A stretch of 64,000 nt of DNA, from assembly GCA_902388495.1 (NCBI GenBank), contig CABMPP010000006.1, forward strand, positions 62,001 through 126,000, given 5' to 3'. This document shows positions 17,778 to 27,315 of the stretch, piece by piece (positions within the stretch are counted from its first letter, which is position 1; the number at the start of each line of letters is the position of its first letter). The notes under the pieces were generated by a model that was given only the letters and a program-made list of their open reading frames with translations, was not told the DNA's origin and ran no database searches. Source of the stretch: an uncultured Bacteroides sp. (GTDB taxonomy: Bacteria; Bacteroidota; Bacteroidia; Bacteroidales; Bacteroidaceae). A program made the translations under genes and the position numbers.

Positions 17778-17908
17778 AAACAATAAAACACATATTAAAT
17801 AAATACCGGTGGGATTTCATCGGAGTTTGGTCGTTGTTGCTGGCTATGTGCATTGGCTCATTGTACCTGGTCGGAACTTTGATTCTCACAGGCTATAAGC
17901 ATTTTTAA
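17774..17908 (+). CDS. 44-aa single-pass membrane peptide, translationally coupled
   Basis: 44 aa, too short for most gene calls. The start codon overlaps the peptidase stop in an ATGA, which supports translation. A basic N-terminus (MKTIKHILNKYRW) is followed by one transmembrane helix of about 22 residues (FIGVWSLLLAMCIGSLYLVG) and a short tail ending KHF. No family recognised. By position it belongs to the fimbrial operon; it could be an inner-membrane partner of the protease or of the regulator downstream. Confidence 0.65.
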   Translation: MKTIKHILNKYRWDFIGVWSLLLAMCIGSLYLVGTLILTGYKHF

Positions 17909-17935
17909 GGAAGTGTTGAACTAATAAAAACAGAT

Positions 17936-18484
17936 ATGATGGATAATAGTGAAACCGCTTGGTTGATTCAGCAGTTATTGCCCCGATTCCAAAGTTGCCG
18001 GGAAACAAGGAAAGGTGTATTGTATAACGAATTGCCGAAAGGGCGTGTCGAAGACTTGGAAAGCAGTAGCGACTACCGTCTGTTTTTCCTGATGGAAGGC
18101 AAGGCCTTTATGAATTGTGAAAGTTCTGAAAAATACCTGTTGCAAGGTGGGCATTTCTCGCTGCTTCCACCGGGATGTCCGATAAGCTGCGCATCGTTTA
18201 CAAAGTCCTGCTATTCCATTGTCACCTGTACCGGATTAACCAGCGCAAGCAATCGGGACTTTGTTGAAAAACTGAAGGATATCCCGTGTAGGAGCATACC
18301 AACTGTAACCGCTCTCCCAATCCGGGATAAACTGGATAAGATTCTATATAACTTTGCCACCTATACTTGCAATGAGTACCAATATCCGGATATTTACGAT
18401 ACCGTGTTCATCATTTTGCGCGTTTTATACACTCCGGAGGAATTGGTATCGTTGCTGTTTCCCATGCTGACTGCATCAAAATAA
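17936..18484 (+). CDS. AraC-like sensor protein lacking the DNA-binding domain
   Basis: 182 aa (181 from the second Met). It aligns by eye with the first ~185 residues of the AraC-type regulator at 8714-9604: the cupin-like strand FFLMEGKAFM matches VFFMEGRVRF, HFSLLPPGCP matches EILFLPAGGR, and the helical part ending DTVFIILRVLYTPEELVSLLF matches KEFFMLVRLYYTKKDIYDFLY. It stops where the HTH domain would begin, and only 10 bp separate it from the convergent menE, so no lost HTH follows. It could form mixed dimers with the full regulator or sequester its signal. It is the last gene of the fimbrial locus. Confidence 0.75.
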   Translation: MMDNSETAWLIQQLLPRFQSCRETRKGVLYNELPKGRVEDLESSSDYRLFFLMEGKAFMNCESSEKYLLQGGHFSLLPPGCPISCASFTKSCYSIVTCTGLTSASNRDFVEKLKDIPCRSIPTVTALPIRDKLDKILYNFATYTCNEYQYPDIYDTVFIILRVLYTPEELVSLLFPMLTASK

Positions 18485-18494
18485 TACAAAGCAT

Positions 18495-19499
18495 TCATCC
18501 TCTTGCCAAAGTCCTTGCCGTGGCCCTGTCCGGTTTCCCTGTTTCGGTCAGTGGTAACCGTGATACTGTTACGACCCGTTTGGGGCGCCAGTAGGGAGGA
18601 AGTGTCTGTTTGCAGATGTTTTCGATATCATCCGGTGCTTCGCCTTCAATCAGTAATACAACGATTTCTCCGAATTTTTCGTCCGGGGCGGAAGTAATTA
18701 AGAAAGGGCGGGACAGGTGTTCTTTCAAAGCGGCTTCTACCTGCTCTATCTGTATTTTTACTCCTCCGCTATTGATGGTATTGTCTTTTCTTCCTAAGAT
18801 GCGGAATTGCTTACAACCGTTTATTTCTGCGATGTCATTGGTGACCAGCTCCTCCTCGCATACTTTGGGCGCATGAATGATGAGCGTGTTTTCTTCACTT
18901 AGGCGAATCTGTACACCTTCAAAAGGCGTGTACCAATCGGAGGCATCCGCACCACTCAGTCTTCTCAGTGCAATGTGCGATAATGTTTCCGTCATGCCAT
19001 ACGTAGACCACACTGCATTCGGGAAGTTTTTCAGTTCTTTGGCGAGCTGGGCATCAATAGCTCCCCCTCCGATGATCAGATGCTTTATTTCCCGCAGAAC
19101 GTCTCTTTCTTTGGGCACTTGCAGTGAGTTATAAACCTGCATCGGAATCATTGCGGCAAACACCGGCGCTTCTTTCATCCCTTTCAGCGGATGGCCCGAA
19201 GGGGTGACCGATATAAGGTGGAGGTCGGCAACCAGGGCACGTACTACTACCATTTTTCCGGCAATGTACTGCAACGGCATGCATAGCAAAGCCGAATCCC
19301 CCTTCTTCAGTCCAAGAAACGAGCAGGTGAGGCGGGCGCTTTCCTTCATGCGTTCTTTTTCCACCCACAACTCCTTGGGCTTGCCGGTGGAGCCGGAGGT
19401 ATGCACCAGGACGGTGCTCTTGGAGTCGGACCATTCAGCCAGAAAGGCTGAGAGATCCGTATTTATTTGTTCTTCCATATCCGTGCAGATAGTTGTCAT
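18495..19499 (-). CDS. menE: O-succinylbenzoate-CoA ligase
   Basis: 334 aa from MTTICTDMEEQ. It activates o-succinylbenzoate with ATP and CoA for menaquinone synthesis. Adenylate-forming motifs are visible: the P-loop HTSGSTGKPKE (~35-45), WSTYGMTETLSHIA, FRILGRKDNTINSGG and the C-terminal Lys in LPLTETGKPDR. It is shorter than proteobacterial MenE (~450 aa), as is normal for Bacteroidetes. The start overlaps the menC stop as ATGA, so the two are translationally coupled. It is the last gene of menF-D-B-C-E. Confidence 0.93.
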   Translation of the reverse strand: MTTICTDMEEQINTDLSAFLAEWSDSKSTVLVHTSGSTGKPKELWVEKERMKESARLTCSFLGLKKGDSALLCMPLQYIAGKMVVVRALVADLHLISVTPSGHPLKGMKEAPVFAAMIPMQVYNSLQVPKERDVLREIKHLIIGGGAIDAQLAKELKNFPNAVWSTYGMTETLSHIALRRLSGADASDWYTPFEGVQIRLSEENTLIIHAPKVCEEELVTNDIAEINGCKQFRILGRKDNTINSGGVKIQIEQVEAALKEHLSRPFLITSAPDEKFGEIVVLLIEGEAPDDIENICKQTLPPYWRPKRVVTVSRLPLTETGKPDRATARTLARG

Positions 19500-20554
19500 G
19501 CTTGCAGCCAATTGATAAGGTCCGGTTCTTTCTCTTCGGGATGAAACCGGAGGCAATCGCCTTCAATATGGAGCGGATAGTCTATGTTGTCGGTAAACAG
19601 CAGCCCGGTTCCCAACCCTTGGGGCAGCGTGGGCTCTAACGTACCGCACCATTGTGCAATGGCATTCAGCCCGACGTTCGATTCAAGGGCGGAGGTGATC
19701 CAAGAACCGATGCCTCGTTCGGCAGCCAGTTCTATCCATTCTTCCGAACCGCTGATACCTCCGTGCAAGGAAGGCTTCAGTATGATGTACTGGGGGCGGA
19801 TGGTTTCCAGCAGTTCTATCTTCTGTGTGCGTTCGTTGATACCTATCAACTCTTCGTCCAAGGCGATTGGGAAGGGGGTGGAGGCGCAGAGGGCTGCCAT
19901 TTTCTGCCACTGTCCTGCGCGGATGGGTTGCTCAATGGAGTGAAGATGGAATTCGGAAAGACGTTGCAGTTTCGCAGGGGCATCGGCGGGGGCGAAGGCT
20001 CCGTTGGCATCTACGCGCAGTTCTATCTGCTGGGGGGTGAAGTGCCGGCGGATATGCGACAGTAGTTCCAGTTCTTTCTCGAAATCGATGGCGCCGATTT
20101 TGAGCTTGATGCAACGGAAGCCTTTCTGCATTTTCTCTTCGATGCGGCGGTACATTTCGTCGAAGTTTCCCATCCAGATAAGGCCGTTGATCGGGATGCC
20201 TGCTTTTCCTTTACTGAAAGGGGTAGGCCAGAATTGCAAGCTGCCGGCCTGGAGGTGCAACAGGGCGGTTTCCAGCCCGAAGAGGATGGAGGGATAGGGG
20301 AGTAGGGCTGGGCGGTTTATTTCTCCGTCTTCTTCAAATTCTTTGCAGGCTTTTGCCAGCACTTCGTCGTAATCGGGACGGGCGTCGCAACTTAAATCGG
20401 GGAGCGGGGCACATTCCCCGACGCCGTAACGGCGGCTTTCCGGTTCGGTGAGGAGAATGTACCACACGTCGCGGGTGGTATATACTCCTCGGGATGTTCC
20501 GGCAGGTTGCTTGAAGTGCAATTGCTTCTTGATGATTTGGATTTGATACTTCAT
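19496..20554 (-). CDS. menC: o-Succinylbenzoate synthase
   Basis: 352 aa, enolase superfamily. It dehydrates SHCHC to o-succinylbenzoate. The capping domain (1-~110) precedes the barrel, which carries the catalytic Lys motif FRCIKLKIGAIDF, metal ligands in LRVDANGAF and the following acidic strands, and ILKPSLHGGISGSEEWIELA with the second catalytic Lys. ITSALESNVGLNAIAQW is the conserved C-terminal stretch. No menH-like hydrolase gene is seen in the cluster, so the preceding elimination step must be done elsewhere or spontaneously. Confidence 0.93.
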   Translation of the reverse strand: MKYQIQIIKKQLHFKQPAGTSRGVYTTRDVWYILLTEPESRRYGVGECAPLPDLSCDARPDYDEVLAKACKEFEEDGEINRPALLPYPSILFGLETALLHLQAGSLQFWPTPFSKGKAGIPINGLIWMGNFDEMYRRIEEKMQKGFRCIKLKIGAIDFEKELELLSHIRRHFTPQQIELRVDANGAFAPADAPAKLQRLSEFHLHSIEQPIRAGQWQKMAALCASTPFPIALDEELIGINERTQKIELLETIRPQYIILKPSLHGGISGSEEWIELAAERGIGSWITSALESNVGLNAIAQWCGTLEPTLPQGLGTGLLFTDNIDYPLHIEGDCLRFHPEEKEPDLINWLQA

Positions 20555-20587
20555 TATAAGTGCTATGTTGATTCTTTAGACGCAGAT

Positions 20588-21409
20588 TTAAGGGAACTTC
20601 GGATAATCCTTGAATCTGGGTTTGCGCTTTTCCAGAAACGCTTTTCCGCCTTCTTGCGCCTCGTCGGTCATGTAGTAGAGCATGGTGGCATCCCCAGCCA
20701 GTTCCTGAATACCTGCCTGTCCGTCGAGTTCGGCATTCAGTCCGGCTTTAATCATGCGCAGGGCGAGCGGGCTGTGCTCCATCATTTTCTCGGCCCATGC
20801 CACGGTTTCGTCTTCCAGACGGTCGAAGGGAACGACGGCATTCACCAATCCCATATCCAATGCTTCCTGTGCCGAGTATTGGCGGCAGAGGAACCATATC
20901 TCACGTGCTTTCTTTTGCCCTACGATGCGTGCCAGATAGGACGAGCCGAAACCGGCATCGAAGCTTCCTACCTTAGGACCGGTCTGCCCGAAGATGGCGT
21001 TGTCGGAGGCTATCGTCAGGTCGCAGACGACGTGGAGGACGTGTCCACCGCCGATGGCATATCCGTTCACCATGGCGATGACGGGTTTGGGCAGCGAGCG
21101 GATTTGTTTCTGCACGTCGAGTACGTTGAGGCGGGGAACACCATCGGTGCCCACGTAGCCGCCGTGCCCTTTTACGTGCATGTCGCCACCGCTGCAGAAG
21201 GCTTTGTCGCCGGCGCCGGTCAGCACCACGACGTTGATGTCCTGGCACTCGCGGCAGTAGTACAATGCATCGCTTATCTCCGAAGTTGTGGTCGGGGTGA
21301 AGGCATTGCGGTAACGCGGGCGGTTGATGGTAATTTTGGCTATTCCATTATAAAAGTCAAACAGTATATCCTGATACTCTTTGATCGTCTTCCATTCTCT
21401 TGTTTCCAT
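20588..21409 (-). CDS. menB: 1,4-dihydroxy-2-naphthoyl-CoA synthase
   Basis: 273 aa, crotonase superfamily. It closes the second naphthoquinone ring from succinylbenzoyl-CoA. The oxyanion-hole motif ([15 protein letters not shown]) and [20 protein letters not shown] are clear, and the C-terminal [15 protein letters not shown] is typical of MenB. It lies 4 bp after menD and 33 bp before menC on the same strand. Confidence 0.96.
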   Translation of the reverse strand: METREWKTIKEYQDILFDFYNGIAKITINRPRYRNAFTPTTTSEISDALYYCRECQDINVVVLTGAGDKAFCSGGDMHVKGHGGYVGTDGVPRLNVLDVQKQIRSLPKPVIAMVNGYAIGGGHVLHVVCDLTIASDNAIFGQTGPKVGSFDAGFGSSYLARIVGQKKAREIWFLCRQYSAQEALDMGLVNAVVPFDRLEDETVAWAEKMMEHSPLALRMIKAGLNAELDGQAGIQELAGDATMLYYMTDEAQEGGKAFLEKRKPRFKDYPKFP

Positions 21410-21413
21410 CTGT

Positions 21414-23084
21414 TTATTCTCTATTTTTTAATCCGTGATAATATTCTCTTTGTAAGGTCGTATCTTTTTCTTTGTCCGTAAATACTTCCAGCAGCATCGG
21501 TTTGGCTTGCTGCTCGGGAGTGGCGAAGAGTTTCATAGCCTCCTCTGCTGTTTCTTCGTCCGTAGCCTGCAGGTAAGCGAATCCCTGCTCTTCGGCCCAG
21601 CCTCTGGCCGTGGTATGATGCTCGGCAGTGATGAACCGGCGGGACTGGCTCGACTTATCCATTCCCGGCAGTGTGTGGAATATTTCTCCTCCCTCGTTGT
21701 TCAGTAACAGGATGCGTACGTTGGCACCGATATTCTGAATCCAAAGCGCATTCATATCATAGAAGAAACTCAAATCCCCTATCACTATAAAGTTCAGCTT
21801 ATCCGATGCCATGGCATAGCCAATCGCCGTAGAAAGTGACCCCTCTATGCCATTCACTCCGCGGTTGCAGCAGACTTCCACATTCGGCGAAATCTCAAAT
21901 AGCTGGGCGTAGCGAACCGTAGAACTGTTGGCCAGATGTATGGCACAAGGCTCCGGCAGCGACTGAATCAGCTTTCCTATTACTGAAATCTCCGAGTAAG
22001 GAAGCACCGGCACCGGAATGGTTTTGCAATAATTCTCCCACATCAGCGGATAGTTATTGGGCCTGTTATCCAGCATGCCGCTTATCTTTTCCAGGAACTC
22101 GAACGGGTCCATTTCGATAACGGTAGTCAGACAACCGTAAAGATCCGCTATTTTCCCGTCGGCGGCAATGTGCCAATGCTCGCGGGGCGGATGGTTTCTC
22201 AGATATTTCTTCAGCTGTTTGGAAACGATGTGCCCGCCGTATGTAATCAGAATCTCGGGTGCCATGTCCTGTTGCCGTTCGGCGGTCATGGAGTAGATGG
22301 CAGCGTCGAAGTTCTTGATGGGCAGACCGGGGATGGTCTGGTTGCCCAGGTGTTCCGTCAGCCATGCGAAATGCTTGTAGAGCGTCTTTACGTATTTCTT
22401 TTCGAACAGATAAATCAGATTCATCTGCCCCACGACCACCATTCGCTTGTTAAAGGCATTCAGTCGGTCAATCAGTTCGGTGTAATCGCGGTCGTAGACG
22501 TTCAGTCCCTGATAGCGGGTGATGACGCGGACGTCGGGCAATGCCTTTGCCGTGAATCGGTAGATAGGTTCGGAGATGGGAACGTTGATGTGTACCGGTC
22601 CCTTGCCATGGTGGGTGGTTTCCAGTATCGCTTCATTAATCAGTCTGTTGCAGAACCATTCATCTTCTTCCGTATGCACCTCGGGCAGGTTGACGGATAG
22701 CTTGACCAGCGAACCGAATACATTGGGCTGCGGCAGCGTTTGCCCGTCCATCTGTCCGATCCAGGCAGCGGGGCGGTCGGCAGAAATCACGATGAGCGGC
22801 ACTTGCTGATAGAATGCTTCGGCTACGGCAGGATGCAGGTTCAGCAGGGCCGAACCGGAGGTGCAGCATACGGCGGCAGGTCCTCCGCCTTGCAGCGACA
22901 ATCCGATGGCAAAGAAGCCTGCACTGCGTTCGTCGGTCACCGGATAGCAGGTGAAGTCTTCCATATTGGAGAGCGTATGCACGATGGCGGCATTGCGGCT
23001 GCCGGGACACAACACTATTTTCCGCACGCCGTGTGCCTTGAGGAGTGCTGCTAACTGAAGTATGTTCTTTTTGTCTGAATACAT
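21414..23084 (-). CDS. menD: SEPHCHC synthase
   Basis: 556 aa thiamine-diphosphate enzyme. It joins isochorismate and 2-oxoglutarate, the first committed step of menaquinone synthesis. N-terminal pyrimidine-binding domain: [42 protein letters not shown]-terminal diphosphate-binding domain: [20 protein letters not shown] and [14 protein letters not shown] with the metal ligands. It lies 7 bp downstream of menF. Confidence 0.96.
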   Translation of the reverse strand: MYSDKKNILQLAALLKAHGVRKIVLCPGSRNAAIVHTLSNMEDFTCYPVTDERSAGFFAIGLSLQGGGPAAVCCTSGSALLNLHPAVAEAFYQQVPLIVISADRPAAWIGQMDGQTLPQPNVFGSLVKLSVNLPEVHTEEDEWFCNRLINEAILETTHHGKGPVHINVPISEPIYRFTAKALPDVRVITRYQGLNVYDRDYTELIDRLNAFNKRMVVVGQMNLIYLFEKKYVKTLYKHFAWLTEHLGNQTIPGLPIKNFDAAIYSMTAERQQDMAPEILITYGGHIVSKQLKKYLRNHPPREHWHIAADGKIADLYGCLTTVIEMDPFEFLEKISGMLDNRPNNYPLMWENYCKTIPVPVLPYSEISVIGKLIQSLPEPCAIHLANSSTVRYAQLFEISPNVEVCCNRGVNGIEGSLSTAIGYAMASDKLNFIVIGDLSFFYDMNALWIQNIGANVRILLLNNEGGEIFHTLPGMDKSSQSRRFITAEHHTTARGWAEEQGFAYLQATDEETAEEAMKLFATPEQQAKPMLLEVFTDKEKDTTLQREYYHGLKNRE

Positions 23085-23091
23085 AGTTCCT

Positions 23092-24261
23092 TTACTTTAT
23101 GGTTATGCCCTCGTCGGGGCTGACAATGCTTCTCATTGTTTTCATTTTCTCGCTGGTTTCTTCCCACTCGGATTCCACTTCGGAGGAAGCCAGGATGCCG
23201 CCTCCTGCATAAAAGGTTGTTTCGGTGGGACCTGTTTCCATGCAACGCAGGTTTACGTATAGGTTCGTATGCCCGTCGGGGTCCAGCCAGCCTATGAAGC
23301 CGGAATAATAACTGCGGTCGTAGCCTTCATTGTCCGGAATAAACCGGAAAGCATCTTCTTTCGGCAGTCCGCAGACGGCAGGGGTGGGATGGAGCTCTTG
23401 CAGCAAGTCACCCAGTTGGCCGGTAGCTTCCAGCCGAAAGTTGAAGTCCGTTTTAAGATGCACCAATTGCCCGGCGCGGGCGGTATACGGCCCTTTTTCC
23501 GTCATTCCGTTGCCGAATTTCTCGATAATCCGCCGGATGTAATCGGCTACGTAGCCTTGCTCTTCCAGATTCTTCCTGTTCCATTCCGTGGGCATCACTT
23601 CGCCCTGCATCGGCATGGTGCCCGCCAGTGCTACGGTGTTCCATTCCTTGCCTTGTCCGCTTAGTAAGATTTCCGGGGTACTGCCTATCCAGGTGCCGGA
23701 TGCCGGTGTGTGGCACAGATAAATCATCATGCGCGGATAGCGGTTGCAGGCACGTACGAAAGCACTGAGCGGTGAAAAATTATCATCAGTGCGTCGGACG
23801 GCGGAGCGTGATAAAACAAGTTTCTGGAAGCGCTTGTTCCGTAAGGGAGTGATAAATCGTTCAAAAGCTTCGGCATACTGCTGCTTTTCAATCTCTTCGG
23901 AGATGAGGGGAGTGGATGAGGCCTCTGCACAATGGAGAGCTTGCACGATATCGTTGAATTCCGATGCAGAAAGAGCCTTGCTTATTTCAGCCCAACCGCA
24001 TGCTGTGATATCCGGGCGGATAACAACCAACGGCTGTTCATCCGATATACGGAAAGGTGCCATGACAAATCCTTTCTTGCCGTTCAGATCCCGGATATTT
24101 GTCAGTTGCTCTACGCTGCCCGATGTTTGTAATACCAGATGAAAATGGTCTGCCCACGGTAGCCGATACAGGGCAAAGCCCAGCTGGCTACGTGTCAGGC
24201 AGTCCAATATCTCTTGTGTATGCCTGTCCGGTAAATTCACTTTAGCTTGAATAATCTGCAT
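23092..24261 (-). CDS. menF: Isochorismate synthase
   Basis: 389 aa chorismate-utilising enzyme, first gene of the men operon. The C-terminal catalytic half shows [52 protein letters not shown] and [17 protein letters not shown]. The PTPAVCG loop and GSTPE motif separate isochorismate synthases from anthranilate synthase components. The N-terminal half is shorter and variable. The intergenic DNA upstream must hold the operon promoter. Confidence 0.95.
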   Translation of the reverse strand: MQIIQAKVNLPDRHTQEILDCLTRSQLGFALYRLPWADHFHLVLQTSGSVEQLTNIRDLNGKKGFVMAPFRISDEQPLVVIRPDITACGWAEISKALSASEFNDIVQALHCAEASSTPLISEEIEKQQYAEAFERFITPLRNKRFQKLVLSRSAVRRTDDNFSPLSAFVRACNRYPRMMIYLCHTPASGTWIGSTPEILLSGQGKEWNTVALAGTMPMQGEVMPTEWNRKNLEEQGYVADYIRRIIEKFGNGMTEKGPYTARAGQLVHLKTDFNFRLEATGQLGDLLQELHPTPAVCGLPKEDAFRFIPDNEGYDRSYYSGFIGWLDPDGHTNLYVNLRCMETGPTETTFYAGGGILASSEVESEWEETSEKMKTMRSIVSPDEGITIK

Positions 24262-24567
24262 GTTTCTTTTCCTGTCAAGGCTACAAAATTACATAATCCT
24301 GCTAAAATACTACGTTATTTTGTGGTGAAAGATTATACTTGCAATAATTTCAGGATATATTTTCCTGGCATAATGATACAGACCCTCATTTTTTGTTTTA
24401 ATCTTTGCTTTTTCCCATTTTCTTGTTTTAAGGGGTAATAACTGTTTGAGAATCAACTGTAGGAAAAGGAATACATCCTCTACGTGAGTTCGGGATAAGT
24501 AAATGGGTAATCTCCTGTTTTTATCCTCTATTCTCCCTACTTTTAACTCCGTAAAGCTCTATTTCTA

Positions 24568-24660
24568 TTTCGTTATACCTTGGTTGATCTTTCGTTAGAC
24601 CTTGGTTGATTTTTCGCTCGACCATGGTTATTCTTTCGTTAGACATATATCTAACGAAAT
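24568..24660. repeat. 22-bp-period intergenic array ending in a palindrome
   Basis: Units start at 24568, 24590, 24612 and 24634, all beginning TTTCG, with the shared core TTTCGTTAGACCTTGGTTGA diverging slowly. The last unit becomes a perfect inverted repeat (TTTCGTTAGA…TCTAACGAAA, 6-nt loop). Confidence 0.85.
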
Positions 24661-24793
24661 AAAAAAGGTACTTTATGAGTGTAAAGTTCCTTGTCCGGAG
24701 GGTAAAAAGCCCCACATTTCCGGCAAAAGAAGCTGATTTTGACTTTTCAGTTGAGACATAAATTTTAACCGTTCCACATTGCCTTATCCGGTG

Positions 24794-24827
24794 AAAGCCG
24801 CTTTCGGAGAAATCCGTCGGCGGCTTT
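24794..24827 (+). terminator. Hairpin followed by a T-rich stretch
   Basis: AAAGCCGC pairs with GCGGCTTT, with inner CGGA/TCCG pairs and loop GAAA, followed by TATTTTG. It looks like a rightward intrinsic terminator or leader hairpin, but no gene precedes it on the plus strand within several kb. It may belong to the efflux operon leader instead. Confidence 0.4.
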
Positions 24828-24938
24828 TATTTTGCGATGTTTCTAATCATTTTCTAATCTCGTTTAAATGTATTATAATCGCCTTTGGACTGTCTTCTGC
24901 AAAGAGAGCTTTACTTTTGCGCCAAAATAAAAGTAAGC

Positions 24939-26201
24939 ATGAAAAGACTGTTTGTTATTTTATTCATTTCTATTGTTTGTGGACTTCTGCATGCACAAGA
25001 AGCAGCTTTGCAACTCTCTCTGAAGGACGCAGAAAGAATGTTTCTTGAACGAAACCTTTCCTTGATTGCCGAGCGCTATAACATTGATATGGCGCAGGCA
25101 CAAGTCACCCAGGCACGGTTGTTTGATAACCCCGTTATCTCACTGGAACAGAATGTGTACAACCGACTGAACGGGAAGTATTTCGACTTTGGGAAAGACG
25201 GAGAAGCCGCAGTTGAGATAGAACAGGTGATTAATATTGCCGGACAGCGCAATAAACGGGTGCGCCTGGAAAAGGTCAATAAAGAAATAGCCGAATATCA
25301 GTTTGAAGAAGTGCTGCGTACCCTGCGGAGTGAACTGAACCAAAAGTTTGTTGAAGTCTATTTCCTGACCCGCTCTATCGGGATATATGATAAGGAGATA
25401 GAATCTCTTGAACAACTTCTGTTGGCTACCAGAGAGCAGCAAAGCAAAGGTAATGTTTCGTTGATGGAAAGCGCTCGTCTGGAAGCTTTGCTACTGTCTT
25501 TGCAGACGGAACGGAATGAAGTGGAAAATAACCTGGTCGGTCGGCAAGGTGAACTGAATTTGTTGCTGAATCTGTCTGCCGGGCAGGTAGTGCATCTGTT
25601 GTTGGATGACGATATACTGGGAAAAATAGATCTTTCTGTTGTTCCTTTTGCCGATATGAGCAGTATGCTTGCTGTACGTCCCGATTTGAAGATGGCTCGC
25701 GCGGAAGTAACAGCGGCTAAGGCTAACTTGAAGTTACAGCGCTCCATGGCTGCACCGGAGTTTGCTATAAAAGGTATGTACGATCGTGCCGGAAACTTTA
25801 TCAACAACTATTTTGCAGTAGGGTTCAGCTTTTCCGTTCCAATCTTTAACCGGAACCAGGGAAATATCAAATCGGCCAAGTTTGATGTTTTGCAGAATGG
25901 TAAAGAGGAAGAATATGCTCTGGAAAAAGCGCGCATGGAACTCCATGCAGCCTATCACCAATTACAAAAGGCGGTTGAACTTTACCAGTCGTCCAATAAT
26001 GAACTTGAACACAATTTCAACCAACTCATTGGAGGTGTCAACGAGAACTTCCGCAAACGGAATATCAGTATGCTGGAATTCATCGATTACTATCAGAGCT
26101 ATAAAGAAACCTGCTTGCAACTGTATGAACTGAGGAAGAATGTTTTTCTTGCCATGGAGAATTTGAACACGATTGTCGGACAAACCGTATTTAACTATTA
26201 A
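24939..26201 (+). CDS. TolC-family outer membrane efflux protein (CusC/CzcC type)
   Basis: 420 aa. A signal peptide (RLFVILFISIVCGLLHA) precedes two homologous OEP domains of long coiled-coil helices (LSLKDAERMFLERNLSLIAE; later AVRPDLKMARAEVTAAKANL, the repeat). The mid-protein GFSFSVPIFNRNQGNI is the usual beta-strand turn of OEP proteins. There is no lipobox. It is the outer-membrane channel of the HME-RND system encoded downstream, with a 7-bp gap to the adaptor gene. The start is the Met before the signal peptide. Confidence 0.92.
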   Translation: MKRLFVILFISIVCGLLHAQEAALQLSLKDAERMFLERNLSLIAERYNIDMAQAQVTQARLFDNPVISLEQNVYNRLNGKYFDFGKDGEAAVEIEQVINIAGQRNKRVRLEKVNKEIAEYQFEEVLRTLRSELNQKFVEVYFLTRSIGIYDKEIESLEQLLLATREQQSKGNVSLMESARLEALLLSLQTERNEVENNLVGRQGELNLLLNLSAGQVVHLLLDDDILGKIDLSVVPFADMSSMLAVRPDLKMARAEVTAAKANLKLQRSMAAPEFAIKGMYDRAGNFINNYFAVGFSFSVPIFNRNQGNIKSAKFDVLQNGKEEEYALEKARMELHAAYHQLQKAVELYQSSNNELEHNFNQLIGGVNENFRKRNISMLEFIDYYQSYKETCLQLYELRKNVFLAMENLNTIVGQTVFNY

Positions 26202-26208
26202 TAAAGAT

Positions 26209-27300
26209 ATGAACCGGATTTTATTCCCCGTTTGCTTATGTGCCGCCTTGCTGAGCGCTTGTGCAGGCCCTTCTGAAACATCTCAAGTAACATCGCAGGA
26301 ACTCTTTCTGACGGATAGCCTGAAGAGTATAGTGTCTGTAGACACCGTTTGCCTGCATGAAGTAACCGATGAATTGACACTTAACGGCAGGGTTACCTTC
26401 AACCAGGAACAAGTAGCCCGGGTATTCCCAATTTTCGGTGGTACGGTGACCGATGTACATGCCGAGATTGGCGACCATGTACGTAAAGGTGATGTACTGG
26501 CTACTATCCGGAGCGGTGAAGTGGCTGATTACGAAAAGCAGAGTAAAGAAGCGGAGCAACAACTTATCATTGCCCGCCGTAGTTTGCAGTCGGTACAAGA
26601 TATGTTTGAGTCGGGCATGGCTTCGGAACGTGATGTGCTGCAAGCCCGGCAGGAACTAAGCAATGCCGAAGCCGAAGAACGGAGAATATCCGAAATATTC
26701 TCTATCTATCACATTTCCGGGAAATCGCTTTATCAAGTTAAAGCACCCGTATCGGGCTTTATTGTCGAGAAGAATATTAATAAGGAAATGCAGTTGCGTT
26801 CCGACCAAAATGACGAGATTTTTATTATTTCGGGCTTGGAGAATGTGTGGGTAATGGCGGATGTGTATGAAAGCGATATAAGCAAAGTGCGCGAGGGTGC
26901 TCCGGTACGTATCACCACACTTGCCTATCCCGGCAAAGAATTTACCGGTAAGATAGATAAGGTATATAATATGCTGAACGAAGAAAGCAAAACGATGAAC
27001 GTACGGGTGAAGCTGTCTAATAATAATTACCTGCTGAAACCCGGTATGTTTACTAACGTCTGTGTGCAAAGCAAGGCTTCCGATAAAGAATTGCCGCGTA
27101 TAGATTCGCATGCTCTTGTGTTCGAAGGAGGGAAGAACTACGTTGTGGTGGTGGAAGCTGATGGCAGGCTTGCCGTGAGAGAGGTTGCAGTCTATAAGCA
27201 ACTGAGCAAGGAATGCTACCTTTCTTCCGGTATAGCTGCGGGAGGCCGGATTCTGAACAAGAACGTATTGTTAGTTTACAACGCATTGAATGCAGATTAA
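26209..27300 (+). CDS. RND efflux periplasmic adaptor (CusB/CzcB type)
   Basis: 363 aa lipoprotein (lipobox LSAC). It joins the inner-membrane pump to the TolC-like channel. The barrel-hybrid part reads FPIFGGTVTDVHAEIGDHVRKGDVLATI, then a coiled-coil hairpin (~residues 105-160), a second lipoyl half (KAPVSGFIVEKNI) and beta-barrel/membrane-proximal domains (DVYESDISKVREGAPVRI). No N-terminal Met-rich copper motif is seen, so the metal cannot be named. Confidence 0.9.
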   Translation: MNRILFPVCLCAALLSACAGPSETSQVTSQELFLTDSLKSIVSVDTVCLHEVTDELTLNGRVTFNQEQVARVFPIFGGTVTDVHAEIGDHVRKGDVLATIRSGEVADYEKQSKEAEQQLIIARRSLQSVQDMFESGMASERDVLQARQELSNAEAEERRISEIFSIYHISGKSLYQVKAPVSGFIVEKNINKEMQLRSDQNDEIFIISGLENVWVMADVYESDISKVREGAPVRITTLAYPGKEFTGKIDKVYNMLNEESKTMNVRVKLSNNNYLLKPGMFTNVCVQSKASDKELPRIDSHALVFEGGKNYVVVVEADGRLAVREVAVYKQLSKECYLSSGIAAGGRILNKNVLLVYNALNAD

Positions 27301-27315
27301 CCGGAGGAACAGACG

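Larger units (their letters stand above)
24262..24938. other. Divergent intergenic region, 677 bp, no gene
   Basis: It separates menF (leftward) from the efflux operon (rightward). It holds a 22-bp-period array (24568-24660), a GC hairpin (24794-24827) and, just before the tolC-like gene, the -7-like box TACTTTTG at 24912-24919. I see no coding frame with Bacteroides-like composition. Confidence 0.6.

Noticed and set aside
20507..21481. 324-codon plus-strand frame over menB
   Set aside because: Shadow of menB with no domain features.
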